64,000 bases of DNA from Heloderma charlesbogerti. Taxonomy: Eukaryota; Chordata; Lepidosauria; Squamata; Helodermatidae. The stretch is taken from contig JANEZZ010001676.1 of assembly GCA_026122225.1 (NCBI GenBank), forward strand, positions 124,001 through 188,000, written 5' to 3'. The translations under genes and the position numbers were made by a program. Position 1 is the stretch's first letter, and every line of letters begins with the position of its first letter. Below are positions 32,287 to 44,177 of the stretch, piece by piece. The notes beneath the pieces were generated by a model. It saw only the letters and a list, made by a program, of their open reading frames with translations. It was not told the origin of the DNA and searched no databases.

Positions 32287-33922
32287 CAGTCAGGGCCAGA
32301 AATATTGGAACAAGGATAACCGTTTTGGCAATTGGCCTCTGTACACCACCACACTGAAGTTGAAAGGAAACACACCCAGATGGGAGCGAAGTCAGGACTT
32401 TCAGCTGTAATTCAAGGGGGTTGACAAAAGTGGGGCACTAACCATTCAGGAAGTACAGCCAGTGGCATACCCCCCCCCCAATCATTGGTGGCTCATAAGT
32501 AATGGAACAAACCAACATCATTTCAAACTTAAGGGTCGCCTTTAATACCTGGATGAAAATCCTTTGCAGTCAATGACTGCCTGAAGTCTGGAACCTATGG
32601 ACATGACCAAATGCTGAGTTTCCTCCCTCAAGATGCTTTGCCAGGCCTTTCCTGCAGCTGCCTTCAGCTGCTGCTTGTTTGTGGGTCTTTCTGCCTTCAG
32701 TCTTGTCTTCAGTAAGGGAAAAGCATGCCCTACTGGGTTGAGATCAGGTGACTGACTTGGCCATTGAAGAACATCCCACTTCTTTGCCTTGAGAAACTCT
32801 TGGGTAGCTTTTGCTGTATGTTTTGGGTCATTATCCATCTGCAATATGAAGCGGCGTCCTATCAGTTTGGCAGCACTCGGCTGAATCTGAGCAGAAAAGT
32901 ATAGCCCTATACACTTCAGAATTCATCCTGCTGCTTTTATCAGCAGTCAGGTCATCAATAAACACCAGTGACCCGGTTCCATTGGCAGCCATACATGCCC
33001 ATGCCATAACCCTGCCTCCATGTTTGACAGATGATGTGGTATGCTTTGGATCATGAGCTGTTCCTTTCCTTCTCCATACTTTTCTCTTCCCATCATTCTG
33101 GTACAAGTTAATCTTGGTCTCATCAATCCAAAGAATCTTATTCCAGAACTGGGCAGGCTTTTTGAGGTGTTTGCTGGCAAAGGCTAATCTGGCCTGTCTG
33201 TTCTTGAGCGTTACCAGTAGTTTGCACCTTGTTGTGAAGCCTCTGTATTTACATTCATAAAGCCGTCTCTTGACTGTAGATGTTGACAATGACATGCCTA
33301 TATCCGCAAGAGCGTTTTTGACCTGGCTAGATGTTGTGAAAGGGTTCCTCTTCACCATGAGCAGAATTCTGCGGTCATCCACTTGAGTTGTCTTCCGTGG
33401 TCTTCCAGGCCTTTTGCTGTTGCTGAGCTTGCCAGTTTTCCTTCTTTTTCAGGATATTCCAAACTGTTGTATTGGCCACTCCCACTGTTTTTGCTATCTC
33501 TCTGATGGGTTTATTTTGTTTCCTCAGCCTCCTTCACTCGCATGGACCTCTTTGGACCTCATGTTGGGAGTTCCAGTGAACAGCTACCAAATGCAAATGT
33601 AATACTCAGAACCACCTCCAGGCCTTTTCTCTGCTTGACTGGTCATGGGGTGCCCAGGAAACAGGGTACACCTGGCCATGCAGCCGCTTGTCAGCCATTC
33701 GTTCCATTACTTATGAGCCACCAACAACGGGTGTGTGTGTATGCCACTGGCTGTACTTCCTGAATGGTTAGTGCCCCACTTTTGTCAAACCCCTTGACTT
33801 ACAGTTGAAAGTCCTGACTTTGCTCCCATCTGGGTGTGTTTCCTTTCAACTTCAGTGTGGTGGTATACAGAGGCCAACTGCCAAAACAGGTATCCTTGTT
33901 CCAATATTTCTGGCCCTGACTG
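32287..33922 (-). mobile_element. Tc1-like DNA transposon (inactive)
   Basis: 1,636 bp bounded by TA on each side (32,285-32,286 and 33,923-33,924). The ends CAGTCAGGGCCAGAAATATT and AATATTTCTGGCCCTGACTG are parts of long inverted repeats of about 220 bp (32,287-32,508 and 33,701-33,922). The transposase, on the minus strand, is broken. The element lies in ZC3H18 intron 4, antisense to nothing (same strand as the gene), 168 bp from the exon 5 acceptor. Confidence 0.92.
32542..33590 (-). pseudogene. Tc1-like transposase remnant
   Basis: Read from 33,590 down, a degraded DNA-binding region (KPIREIAKTVGVANTTVWN and a GRPRKTTQ hinge) switches frame at least twice. It is followed by a 183-codon open segment with WIDETKINLY (first catalytic Asp). 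One extra T in a T-run (32,895-32,898) shifts the frame before the next segment, which has QMDNDPKHTAKATQEFLK (second Asp) and SPDLNPVGHAF. The third catalytic position of this DD34E enzyme, normally Glu in NPxE, is Gly here (codon 32,730-32,728). The enzyme is therefore dead both by frameshift and by active-site loss. Confidence 0.9.
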
Positions 33923-33924
33923 TA

Positions 33925-36572
33925 TACAACCATCAGGAATTTGACTTTCTTACTGTAAAGACTGCTTTTATCTTAAAGTCTCTTATGGTCAAGGGTGGAA
34001 AACCTGTTTTGGTACACATATCAATGTGTAGCCTGCGTTCTCCAAGGGGCTCAGGATAGGATGTACAAATGTTTGCACCACTGATTTGTTCAATATTGAA
34101 AACTGCCTTAGCACTCTCTCAGGAGCCAGGCTGACAGAAAACAATCTCATGCACGCTTTTATTTTCCTCCCAATCAGGCTACACCAAATCCACTTGACAG
34201 CACCAAGTGCTGCTAGCAAGGGAGCATGTCCGGCAGGACCAGCGTCAGGCACAGGGTGGGAGGAGGGATGTGGCCCACGCCCCAAAGTCTGCTCCAACAG
34301 AAGCCTTCGCTAGGAGGAAGGGGGTTAGCAATTACCCAGCTGTCTTCTCCACCTCCATGGTTGAACAGCTTCAGTTTTGGGGACTCTCCCCTTGGCCTGC
34401 CACTTTCAAAATCTTTATTAGTGGCTCCCTACCTTGCCAATGGTTCCTCCTTCCATCTACCCTCTCACAAAGTTTCATGGTAAGAGACAGAGAAGACAAC
34501 AGAGATGCCTCTTCCAGGACACTGGAGGGCTAGAGCCTCCGATTACCAATTTTGCCACTTCACCTAGCCCCATGCTCACGAGCAGATGTCCTCCCACTGC
34601 ACTGACAACTGGGCCATGGCTCTGGGAGGCCGAACCAGGTGGCCTCTACTCACAGTGGTCCAACGGCTACTTCTGCACATTGAGTTTTGTGTGAGAACTG
34701 TTCTGGAGTTCAGTGTCAGATAAAGATCCCCCCTGTAAGCTTCTGTAGAACCTTGGGGACCAGGAGAAGGGCAGACCGACCAAAAATATGTGGACCACTG
34801 AACCAACTGGCATAAAACATGAATTTATTTATTTAATGAATGGATTTGGTAGATACTCAGTCCTAGCTGGCAGACATGCTGGGTTGCTTTTCTGATAAGT
34901 TTCCTAAAGCTTTTGGTAACAGACTAAAAGCAGCAAATTCAGGTTCCTTTTCTGCTTGGCATTAGCCAAAATTTCAATGTATGCGCAATGCCCAGCAATC
35001 AATACACATGCCCCCTTTCCAGCAATTTTCAGTTTTTCTGCAGGGTCCCAAGGCTGCAACAGGGATATAGTTGACGTATTAGAAGCCTTCTCCCACACCC
35101 TTCCCAATAAGTTCCAAGCCAGCCAAAGGAGAGATGAGTTATTTTTTTTTAAATGTAAAATGTTTTTGTTCTAATTTTATACTTCTTTGCCTTTTAGTAT
35201 CTATTGCTGCTGTAATAGATAATGAAAAGCCTTCATAAAGTACTGATCTGAAAGACACACACCTTTTATAAGTAACTCAGAAAGGCTTATTGCATCAAAT
35301 TTGCATGTTTATAGCCTACCTCGGCTGCTTGGCATTTCCGCAGTATTTGAGAAAGTTCCTTTACATGGGCAACTGCACTCTCTCCAAACAAGCGGGGCTT
35401 GTTTTATTTATTAACTACATTTCTATACTAACCAATAGCTGAAGCTCTCTGGGCACAAAATGTTGTTCTGTGTGTATTCCATGTAATCTGCTGGTTGCAT
35501 TCTGAGAATGGAACTGGACCTAAGAGGCCTTTTATGAAGTTTCTTTCTAGGAAACAATTCTGGGGATACAAGGAAGGGTTGCAACCCTCACTCAGTGAAG
35601 TCTTGCAGCCTGCTTGCTGCCCCAGAATATAAAAAAAAATGAGATACATGAACCAAGAGAGACTTGGAACAGTAAAATTGGGTTTCTTTTCCCCCTTACT
35701 GTCTGGTTTGGAAGTCTTTAGGAAATATGCCACCGTACTTCCCAGCATGTGGTTCAAGGATTGGGCTCATAAGCATCGAGTTATAGGTGTTCGGGTGTGG
35801 CTTGAAAATCTCCCTCTTTAACACTGCATTTAACCTGAGATTGTGATTAGCTTACATATCCAGGAGCAGCTTCTCAACATATCCTTTATGTTTGCTAATG
35901 GGCCCTTTTTTCATCTTTGTGTCTTGCCTTTCTCCTTGGTTGTGTATTGCTTTGTGAGAGCAGCATGGCTCTAGAAAGCAACTACAAATGCCTTAATAAA
36001 TATAGTTCTAATTTATTGATTATTGATTTATCACATTTATACCCAACCCTTTAGCTGAATGGGCTCCCAGAGTTGCTTATAAAAGTAAGTGGCATGACAG
36101 TTTCAGGCAGTGGTTCTGTGATACTGTGCATGCCCTCAACATATGAGGTTGCTGCACTGAGTCATGGTATGCACACACAACTGAGTTATCTCAAATAATG
36201 GGCCCAAGAACGATGCCCTTGCCCTCAGAGGCTGAATTTTGGGTGGCTCCAGTCAGGGCCAAGAGTACAGGGCTATGTGTACCCCTGCTCTTCTAACATC
36301 AGAGACAAGATTTTCTAAAACAAGGATCCTCAGGCCACACAAAACCGTGCTACAGCCTACACATGACCCAAAAGGTGCTGCGTTGCCCAGGTCAGGCAAC
36401 CATTAGCAGATCAACACAAGGCAGCTGTGTGGGACCTATAAACACCAACTTGATGCTCCTTGTCTGCCCCAGTATTTGTAGAGCCTTTCATGCCATGCGG
36501 CCTGGTCAGCCTCTCAGCGTTCAAAATTAAACCATGATGAGAAGACTGGAAAAGAAAGTAATTCTACTATAC
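33925..36572 (-). other. ZC3H18 intron 4, remainder
   Basis: Mostly unassigned. L2-type LINE 3' tails on the minus strand occur at about 35,403-35,460 and 36,010-36,090. Confidence 0.4.
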
Positions 36573-36727
36573 CCAAGGATTGGCTGGCATCAGAGGGTGA
36601 GGGCCAGGGCCAATAGGAGGTGCACCATTAGGAGAGAAAGGATCTGGCTTGGAGATTAGAGAGTAGTTTCCTTTGTCATTCACACCAGGATGAATAAACC
36701 GGCAGTTCATTCCCCAAGTACAGTGCC
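36573..36727 (-). CDS. ZC3H18: ZC3H18 exon 4 (second half of CCCH zinc finger)
   Basis: 155 bp, phase 1 to phase 0. The acceptor CTGCAG is above 36,727; the donor is a weaker GTATAG. With the split Gly codon it completes the finger (GHCTWGMNCRFIH), so the full motif is C221-x7-C229-x5-C235-x3-H239, the RNA-binding CCCH type. It continues with PGVNDKGNYSLI and a Pro/Gly-rich linker ending PANPW. All zinc ligands are present. Confidence 0.93.
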
Positions 36728-37351
36728 CTGCAGAAAGAAATGTCCAGAAATTGTTAATGGCTTCATGCAGAAAACAGGGAAAAAGTGAGAAATATTATTT
36801 TTACTCAGGAGGACATTTAATCAACCATGTATAACGCATATGATTTCTTTAATTGGGTGACAGCACAATTCAGAACTGGAAATGAAGTGTGTGTTTTTTA
36901 AAAACAGTTGTTTTTCTTACATTTTGGATTACTTGCTACAGCTGCCAATTCAAAAATAGATTTTATGAATTCACAGAGCTCACCTAGTCATAAAATGAGT
37001 TTCTTCTGCCCCGGTCTACCTCCTCCCAGTCCCTACCACATATATGCAACAGATCCTTCCAAAGCAATGTCAAAACTGTCCTCTCAAGACTTGGCAGTTG
37101 GTTTATTTACTTTAAGAAAATATATCCTACTCTTCAAAAACTTTCCCAGGGAACCTTACACTATGTAGTAAAACAAAACAGCAGCATAACAACAAAACAC
37201 AGACATTAAAAAAAACTTTCAAAAATCCAAGCTGCAATGCAAGAGTATGAAAGTCAATGCTGGAGGTAAGAGTCAGACTTAAAAAGCCCGGGACTATCTG
37301 GTTTCCACCCACTGCCTTGGTGATGGCTGGGGGGTTGAGATCCACATAGAT

Positions 37352-37868
37352 CAGGGGTGTTAAGCCTCTCTCAGCTTGAGGGCCAGGGTCCATTTTGGAG
37401 ATGCTCTTAGGGGCTGCATTTCAATGGGGGCAGGGCTGAACGAAAAAGGATGGGATTAGGGGAAAAGGGGAGCAGGCTAACCCCCCCCCCCACATGATTT
37501 AGCTCAGGGTGGGCAGAAGGTAGATCTCGAGGTGTTTAGACTTCAACTCCCAGCATTACTGGCCATGCTGGGAGGGGCCTATGGGAGTTGACTCCAAAAT
37601 ATCTGGAGATCTACCTCCTGCCCACCACTGTGCTTAAAGCTCTTACTTGAAGAGCTTTGTGGGCGTATCCAGTAACTAAATTTTAGGAGCATCATTTCAG
37701 TCTTTTAGAATGGGGTGAAGGAATGCGCAAAAGCCAGGAAATCACCAAACGACTGGTGGTCTGGAGACAGAGGATTGGGGAAGGGGCTCTCTGGGGAACC
37801 CCAGAGGGCAGGACTGGGAGCCCAGGTGGGCCAGATTTGGCTCCTGGGCCTGAGGTTCAATACCGCTG
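37352..37868 (+). mobile_element. hAT-like MITE, 320-bp family (copy 3), carrying a nested MITE
   Basis: Starts CAGGGGTGTTAAGCCTCTC and ends CTGAGGTTCAATACCGCTG. It is longer than its siblings because a 127-bp palindromic MITE sits inside at the TTTAGCT site. Confidence 0.8.
37504..37630. mobile_element. Palindromic hAT-like MITE (copy 8), nested
   Basis: CAGGGTGGGCAGAAGGTAGA, CTTCAACTCCCAGCAT / ATGGGAGTTGACTCC and CTACCTCCTGCCCACCACTG form one hairpin inside the larger MITE. Confidence 0.7.
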
Positions 37869-38280
37869 ATGTAGAGAAAAATAAGTGCTAGCCATGATAG
37901 ATAAATGGAACCTCCTCATCCAGAGGCAGGCTGTGAATATCAGAGATGCCGGGGACAAACATTAGATGGGGACTGCTCCTTCCACACCCTGCTTGTGGGC
38001 TTCCCTAAAATGGAGACAGGATAATAACTAGATGGGCCCACCTTGGCCTGATCCAACAGGGCTCCCCCTAAAGGTGAACGGTCTTTGACGATACTCACTG
38101 TGACAACACTTGAGAACCTCTGAACTGATGCAGCTTGATAACGGACAGAAACAACCTGGGATAAGTTCATCTGTACAGAAGCTGGGAGGACTCAGGAAGC
38201 CAGGCATCAGAAACTTAAGTCCTCACAGCTGCCTCTGTGAAGGCTCAAGAGGAAAGGGATGGCTTGGCCTTAGCTCCTAC

Positions 38281-38365
38281 CTTTCACAAAAAACCGGCAG
38301 GTGAGACGTGGCCTCACTTTCCTGTCGCTGGGGTCTTTGACCTCTCCCTCCTCCAGATCGTCATC
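38281..38365 (-). CDS. ZC3H18: ZC3H18 exon 3 (first half of CCCH zinc finger)
   Basis: 85 bp, phase 0 to phase 1. The acceptor CCTTTCAG is read just above 38,365 and the donor GTAGGA just below 38,281. It encodes the acidic DDDLEEGEVKDP segment, then the basic KVRPRLTCRFFVK, which supplies the first cysteine of the zinc finger (residue 221 in my numbering). Human has Pro and Met where this copy has Leu and Val around that cysteine. The exon is too short and too split to stand out as an open reading frame and was found by homology and splice sites. Confidence 0.93.
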
Positions 38366-38865
38366 CTGAAAGGCACAGAGGGGCAGGTACTTAACAGTGC
38401 AGAAGTTGCTATGGCAGCAAAGCTACCGATTTCGCGGCAACCCTTCAAGCAAGATGACTGAAGAGGCCAAGACGTTGTGTTTTCAGAGCCATCCGGAACT
38501 TTCAGTCCATCTGCTCCTCAACAGGTGAACTGTGGACCATCTTAGGCCAGCCACAAGAGGCCTTACCAAGTCTCTGTCACTGCTTCCTCTCCCTGCTCCA
38601 GCCTTTCTCTGCTGTCTGTGAGGACTGCTAGCCCTCAAGGTTCAGGAGATGCATTTGATGTTGTTCAGGCAGTAGGAAAGTAGGTGGAAGGCCTCACTGC
38701 TTTAACAGAGCTACCGATTTCGCTCACTTGCTAGTCATCTCCCCTGCCCCCCCCCCCAGAGTACCCCATCTCACCTCAGCTACCTTTCCTTTTCCTCCAC
38801 ATGTGCAACACTGCCAAAATCTTAATAGATTCTCCAACAACTCATGAGCTGGGTTCCAAGTAAAG

Positions 38866-39179
38866 CAGGGGTGCTGAACCTCTTTCAGACCGAGGGTTGA
38901 ATTCCATTTTGGAGGACTCTCAGGGGCCGCATTACAGTGGCGGGCGAGGCCAAAAATTCCAAACGTAACAGCCTATTTAAGCTTAAAGCTCTTATTGCCA
39001 GTCACTGAAGTTAAGGATTTCAAGCTTTGAGAATGGGGAAAAACTGCACAAAAGCCAAGAAACCGCAAAATGATCGGTGGTTGGGGAAAAGGGGCATGGT
39101 CACCTAGGGAACCCAAAGGGCCAGATTGGGAGCCCAGGTAGCCTGCATTTAGCCCTAGGTCTGAGGTTCTGCACGGCTG
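38866..39179 (+). mobile_element. hAT-like MITE, 320-bp family (copy 4), 8-bp target duplication
   Basis: Flanks AAGTAAAG (38,858-38,865) and AAGGAAAG (39,180-39,187) match at 7 of 8 bases. Ends CAGGGGTGCTGAACCTC and GAGGTTCTGCACGGCTG. Confidence 0.85.
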
Positions 39180-39769
39180 AAGGAAAGCTTCAAAAACGAA
39201 AAGCTTTAAGGAAGCCCTGCAGACACTGCTTGATTTGCACCAGATAACTTTGGCATGGGTAAGTTCACTTTGAACAGAACACTGATTTCTTCCCGACCCC
39301 CGCTGCTGCCTCCCACTTTAGTACAGAACACCAGAAGTGCTTTATTTCTGGGTTTCTCCTATTCATAGATCCGTAGGATGCCAGGCATGCAGATAAGGTT
39401 CCACCCTATTAAATTTAGAGGCAATCAGAGTTACAAGCAGCTTTTAAGAGAAGATGTTAAACCGGTTTTACTGTTCACTGCTGCAGCATCCCCCTCTCCC
39501 TTTTTTATCCCTCTTTTGGGGAGCACAGGAGAGAACCACAATGTGGCCTGGCGCTCTTACTCTCTTCCTAAAAATGGGAAGCCACCCTCGAGCAGAACAG
39601 ACTGGGAGAAAAAGCTGGGCATTCTTTATGATGGCCTTCAAAATTACTAAGCTGGAAAGATCAGACAGTAAAAGCGATATCGTTCTGAAATCAAACAATG
39701 GGCCAGTGCTTTACATGCAGAAGGGCAGAAGTTCCACCCCTGGCATCTTTTTCTTTGTGCAGAGAGGGG

Positions 39770-39975
39770 GGCGGGGATAGCTCAGTGGTAGAATATGATA
39801 ATAAAGCTTTTATTGTTTCAACAGATGGTTACAACAAGCTTGTGGTAGAATATATGCTTTGCCTGTGGAAGATGCCAATCCCACTCCCTGCCATCTCCAC
39901 CTAAGAAATATTTTGGGCAAGAGGACTGGGAAAGGCCTCTGCTTGAGGCCCTGGAGAAGTCAGGACAGGTGCAGG
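39770..39975 (+). mobile_element. tRNA-like SINE with a 45-nt filler
   Basis: GGGGATAGCTCAGTGGTAGA (A box) is separated from the rest of the head (ATATGCTTTGCCTGTGGAAG ... CCCTGCCATCTCCACC) by 45 nt flanked by the direct repeat GTGGTAGAATAT (39,785-39,796 and 39,842-39,853). Confidence 0.65.
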
Positions 39976-40620
39976 AATAGTCTGACTTGGCTTAAGACAG
40001 CTCGGTAAGTTTCTATGGACTGTGTTAGAGAGCAGGCCTTAATGTCTGTTCCTTCAAGTTTCCTCAAAGAGGTCTGACAACAAGGACTGGGTGAAGGCCG
40101 CTTCCCTTCAGCAACATTCCTGGTGGACCCCATGCCACCAGGAAGCTCTTTGGAAGATGCTATGTGACTGTTCAACAGGTAGCTGTGGGGCTGGGACTCC
40201 CAAGGACACCTTTGATCAAGCCCAGCAGTGCCCTTTGAGCGCCTTCTCAATCAGGCTATTCAACACAAGCAGGCACAAAAATCTAGGGCTGAAGCATACC
40301 AGGCTTCTCATTTCTTTCAGTTTTGCTCTCAACTGTGGTCTGCTTTCTTGCCATTTTGCTGCCTTGAGTATTTATCATAACAGCTGCACTCCCCTCTCCC
40401 GGGAGGAGCACAATTGCTGTCTCACAGGCTCAGATGTTACCTGTTGTCTACAGGGCTTTTACGACCACTGGCTGCCTTAAGCGCCAAACTAGAGTTGTCT
40501 TTCAAGTGGCTCGATACAAGACAAATGAGATACCAGTTCCACCAAGCTGAGGCAGGCAAACCAGAAGGCCACCCGCTCTCTTTAGTGCATGCAGGCCATG
40601 CTTTCTGAGGCCAGATACAA

Positions 40621-40755
40621 CAGCTTTCCCCAACTTGCTGCCCTCCAGATGTGCTGGACTACAACTCCCAGCACCCCCAACCAGCACAACTGCGTGTGGG
40701 TGTTGGGGAGTTGCAATCCAACACATCAGGAAGGCAGCAAGTTGGGGAAGGCTGA
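40621..40755. mobile_element. Palindromic hAT-like MITE (copy 9)
   Basis: CTTTCCCCAACTTGCTGCC and GGCAGCAAGTTGGGGAAGG arms with GGACTACAACTCCCAGCACC, a very well-preserved hairpin. Confidence 0.8.
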
Positions 40756-41902
40756 GATACAAGATACCACTGTCAGGATCTTCAGTAATCAATTCCCAGA
40801 GAATTCTAGAGACTTCCCAGTCAAACTTTGCTAGAGACCCACATCTAAAGATTTGGTTTGTTAGCTCAGTTCAATGCATGAGGACTCCCCTTGCCTCCTC
40901 ACTCGGGCCTTACTGTGGTTCATAGCTCGCAAAGCACCTTCCCCAACAACAGCATATTTATTTATTTAGCACATACCCACCCAATAACTAATGTTCTCTG
41001 GGCAGATTACAAATAGTAATCCTTTGCATGGGTTTTGCATGGGTTCTGTCCTTTGCATGGGTTTTCTCTAATGCAAACTGATCTTTCACCTTCTTCACAG
41101 AAGCTGCATGGGCTCGTCAACATTACACTGCTGACAGTTTCCCTCTGAGCAGTTAGAATGTTCATGAACATTCCATGCCTTCACAGAAGGCCTGTAAATG
41201 GCTTGGGCAGATCAGCTGACAAGCAATTCTAATGAATATAAATCTATTTATTTACCCTGCAGAAGCAGTAATGCCTTACAACACTAATTCAAATAGCAAG
41301 GGGGGAAAAGTTATCCCACTGCCTTTGTCTGGAAACAGTTGTGCCTGGGTACAGTGCCTAAATGCAAGCAGAGCAACACAAGCAAACACTTTCTGGAGAA
41401 GTGTGCCAGCTCTCTGTAAACCTTTAAGCAGGAGGGAAGGAAAAACATCGGGAGGAAAATTCATGATGAGACAGCAGAGACGCCCGTCATAAGCTTATGT
41501 CTGAAAGCTGCCTAGAGGGCAGCCTCATATTGTATTTATCAGAGCAAGCCTCATGGAATTGGAAAGCTTAAGTATCGGATTAAGAAACTCTCCGAGGATG
41601 AGTTATGCCTCTAGGATGCTCTCCTTAATAGACTGACTGGCATCCCTCTCCAGAAGCAGGTAGGATTTAAGGCAATCCATAATGCAGAAACACGGAGCTT
41701 ACATGAACATACATGGGCCGGGCAAACCTTCTGATGCGTGCACAATCAAGCTTCCTGCCACCATAAGCTGATAAAAGGGAATTGTCAAATGACAATCGCT
41801 GGAAATTTACAAGCCCCACTAGACTCCATGGAGATGCAAAGCCAGGTACCCTAAAAACTTAATCATTTGAGTGTAAACATCTGAAGCTGTCTTATTCTTG
41901 GC

Positions 41903-42227
41903 CTAGGGGTGTTGAATCTCTTTCAGCCCAAGGGCTGAATTCAATTTCTAGGGCTGTGTTTCAGTGGCGGATGGGGCCAATGGCAAAAGGGGCAGGGAAA
42001 AATTACCCCAAATGTCAGCATATTGTAGCTGAAAGCTTCTACTGTCAATAACTAAGACTTAGGAGAGGCAGCTCAATCTTTTAGACTGGGGGAAAAGACA
42101 CACAAAAGCCAGGAAACCACCAAAGAATTGGTGGTTGGGAGAAAGAGGATGGGCGAAAGGGACGTGGCCCTCTGAGGAACACCAGAGGGTCAGGTTTGGT
42201 CCATGGGCCTGAGGTTCAACACCCCTG
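41903..42227 (+). mobile_element. hAT-like MITE, 320-bp family (copy 5)
   Basis: CTAGGGGTGTTGAATCTCTT start and GAGGTTCAACACCCCTG end are inverted repeats; the interior matches the family. Confidence 0.8.
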
Positions 42228-42559
42228 ATCTAGCTAAGGAGCATCCACTTCAACTGACAGCCATTCTCTAAGATCTCAGGCAGACAGAGGCCCTACTGCC
42301 TTTTAACTCGAGATCCCAGGGGCTTAACAAAGGACCACTTACATACATGCAGGTGCTCTACCTCTGAGTTGTGGCCTTAACATTTCCTAGTCATATTTAT
42401 GGTAGTGCTTCAGGTACCCTACATGAATTGACTGATATATCAAACGGCTTGGCTAAGGCATCCAAGGTAGTAACTTCAGGGAGAAGGTGAGGAGAGAATG
42501 CAGGATATTGCACAACAAATGGAAGAAACAGAGAAGGGCTGCTGACGAAGAACAGAGAG

Positions 42560-42790
42560 AGTGAGAAAGAGTAGTGGCTAAGAGATTAAGCTACAAATCG
42601 GGAAGCCCTTGGTTTTGTTTCTCACCTACTATGAACTCCCAACATAGCCTTAGGCAAGCCCATCTGTAATATGGGACAGTAATACTGACTTACTGTACTA
42701 GAGTTGGTATAAGAATAGCAAGATGATGTGTGAGAAGCACTGTGAACGTCTGAAAGTGCTACACAAATGCTTAAAATAACTGAGAAAAAG
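42560..42790 (+). mobile_element. MIR-like old SINE
   Basis: GCCTTAGGCAAGCCCATCTG, AATATGGGACAGTAATACTG and GAAGCACTGTGAACGTCTGA resemble the MIR/CORE-SINE pattern. Confidence 0.4.
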
Positions 42791-43222
42791 GGAACTACAG
42801 AGAAGCCCACCTCACAGGGGTCTATTCTCCTGCTGCTAAATTCTGGCAATGTGGGGCAGGGAAGAACTGAAACAACATGCTGGGAAAAGCTTTCTCTACT
42901 GCAACACAGACACTGAAACACAGCACATAAGCTCTGGACTCAACTGGTTGGTTGCAGCTCCATTTCACCATTCCTTCGCTTCTATGTTTTTCTCAATAAG
43001 GCCTACAGTGATCCTTCCATGAAATTCACATGTATCCAGCCATTTCAAAAATGACACAGCCATGAGATCTCAGCATGCGTATTTAGCCTCCTTGATGAAA
43101 AATTACCAGTGCATGCAGGTTTAGAAAACAGAAGGGGGCACCAAAATGCTTTGCAGGCCCTGATTTCCAGGTAAATCGGTTAGTGGGGAGAAGGTGAGAT
43201 TGCAGGAAGGAGCTAAACTTAC

Positions 43223-43830
43223 GTCAATCTCGCCATCATCAATTTCTCCATCTTCCTCTTTCTTCTTCTCCTTGAGAGGCTCCTGCCCATCCTTTTCGTC
43301 ATCACTCTTTGTGCAAGATTTTTTGTCATCCTCGGGGGGGTCATATCCCTTCTCCTCCTCCTCCTCCTCCTCCCCCCCGGCCTTGTCAGCCTCGTCGTCA
43401 GCAGCACTGGCGCCCGGCTCCTCAGGAACCTCCTCATCATAGTCCAATTCATGCTCGTCCAGTTCCCGAGTGACTGAGGATGCTTCATCGCCAAGGTCGT
43501 TAGCCTGGTCTTCCTCATCCTCCTTGACACCCAGCGAGCATTTCAGCTCCCTGCTTTGCTCGTTATTGTCAGAGTCCTGAGACTTGGTTTCACTTAAGTG
43601 GTCCTCTTCATCTGAGTGGTTCTCCTCCTCCTCATGGCTCAAAACTCTGGCCGTGTCTTCTTCGTCTTCCCCCAAATTGGTGCCCTGCCCTTCCTCTCCA
43701 TCTTGTTCTGAACCACTCTCTTTCAGGATTTCGTCCTCGGAGAGCTGCTGGCCGTCTTCCTCCTCCTTCTCGTCGGGAGAGCGGGGGTTTTGCTCAGGGC
43801 TTTTGGAAACATCCATCAGGGCCTGCTAGT
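43223..43830 (-). CDS. ZC3H18: ZC3H18 exon 2 (start codon; acidic N-terminus)
   Basis: Coding begins at the ATG at 43,816-43,814 and gives 198 codons to the donor GTAAGT at 43,222. The acceptor (TTGTTACAG) is at 43,831, leaving 14 nt of 5' UTR. The product starts MDVSKSPEQ, as in vertebrate ZC3H18, and is dominated by Asp, Glu and Ser. It includes the well-conserved block [20 protein letters not shown] and ends in the duplicated DDGEID motif. A GAG triplet run encodes seven consecutive Glu. This region is predicted to be disordered. The open frame continues past the donor for 33 residues, but that tail is intronic because the family sequence resumes in exon 3 (DDDLEEGEVKDP). Confidence 0.95.
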
Positions 43831-44177
43831 CTGTAACAAAGAAAATAAATAAATAACTGGCTGGGACAAGAGTGGTTTCAGGACTGCTGCTTAAGGGTGC
43901 AGCTTTAAGCCTCAATCATTCCTATATTTCTTAGCTGTCTGGTGGAAATACTCTTTAAGGGTAAAATCCAAGTGTACACTCTTAAAGGAGAGACTGGGCA
44001 TAACTACCTAACAATGCCATTTACAACTGCAGCCTTCAAATCCGATTTTCCTCTGCTCTCAGCTACAGAGGGCAGACTGCATAAGACAGCATCCAGGTTC
44101 CCCTTGTAAGCAATGAATCTAGTATCTGCTGCAATTGCACATGAAAGATGCGACCCCTGGCAATGCACCAAGTACAA

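Noticed and set aside
43194..43829. Ser-rich plus-strand open frames opposite ZC3H18 exon 2
   Set aside because: They are antisense shadows of the GAG/GAT-rich acidic exon; no homology and no splice context.
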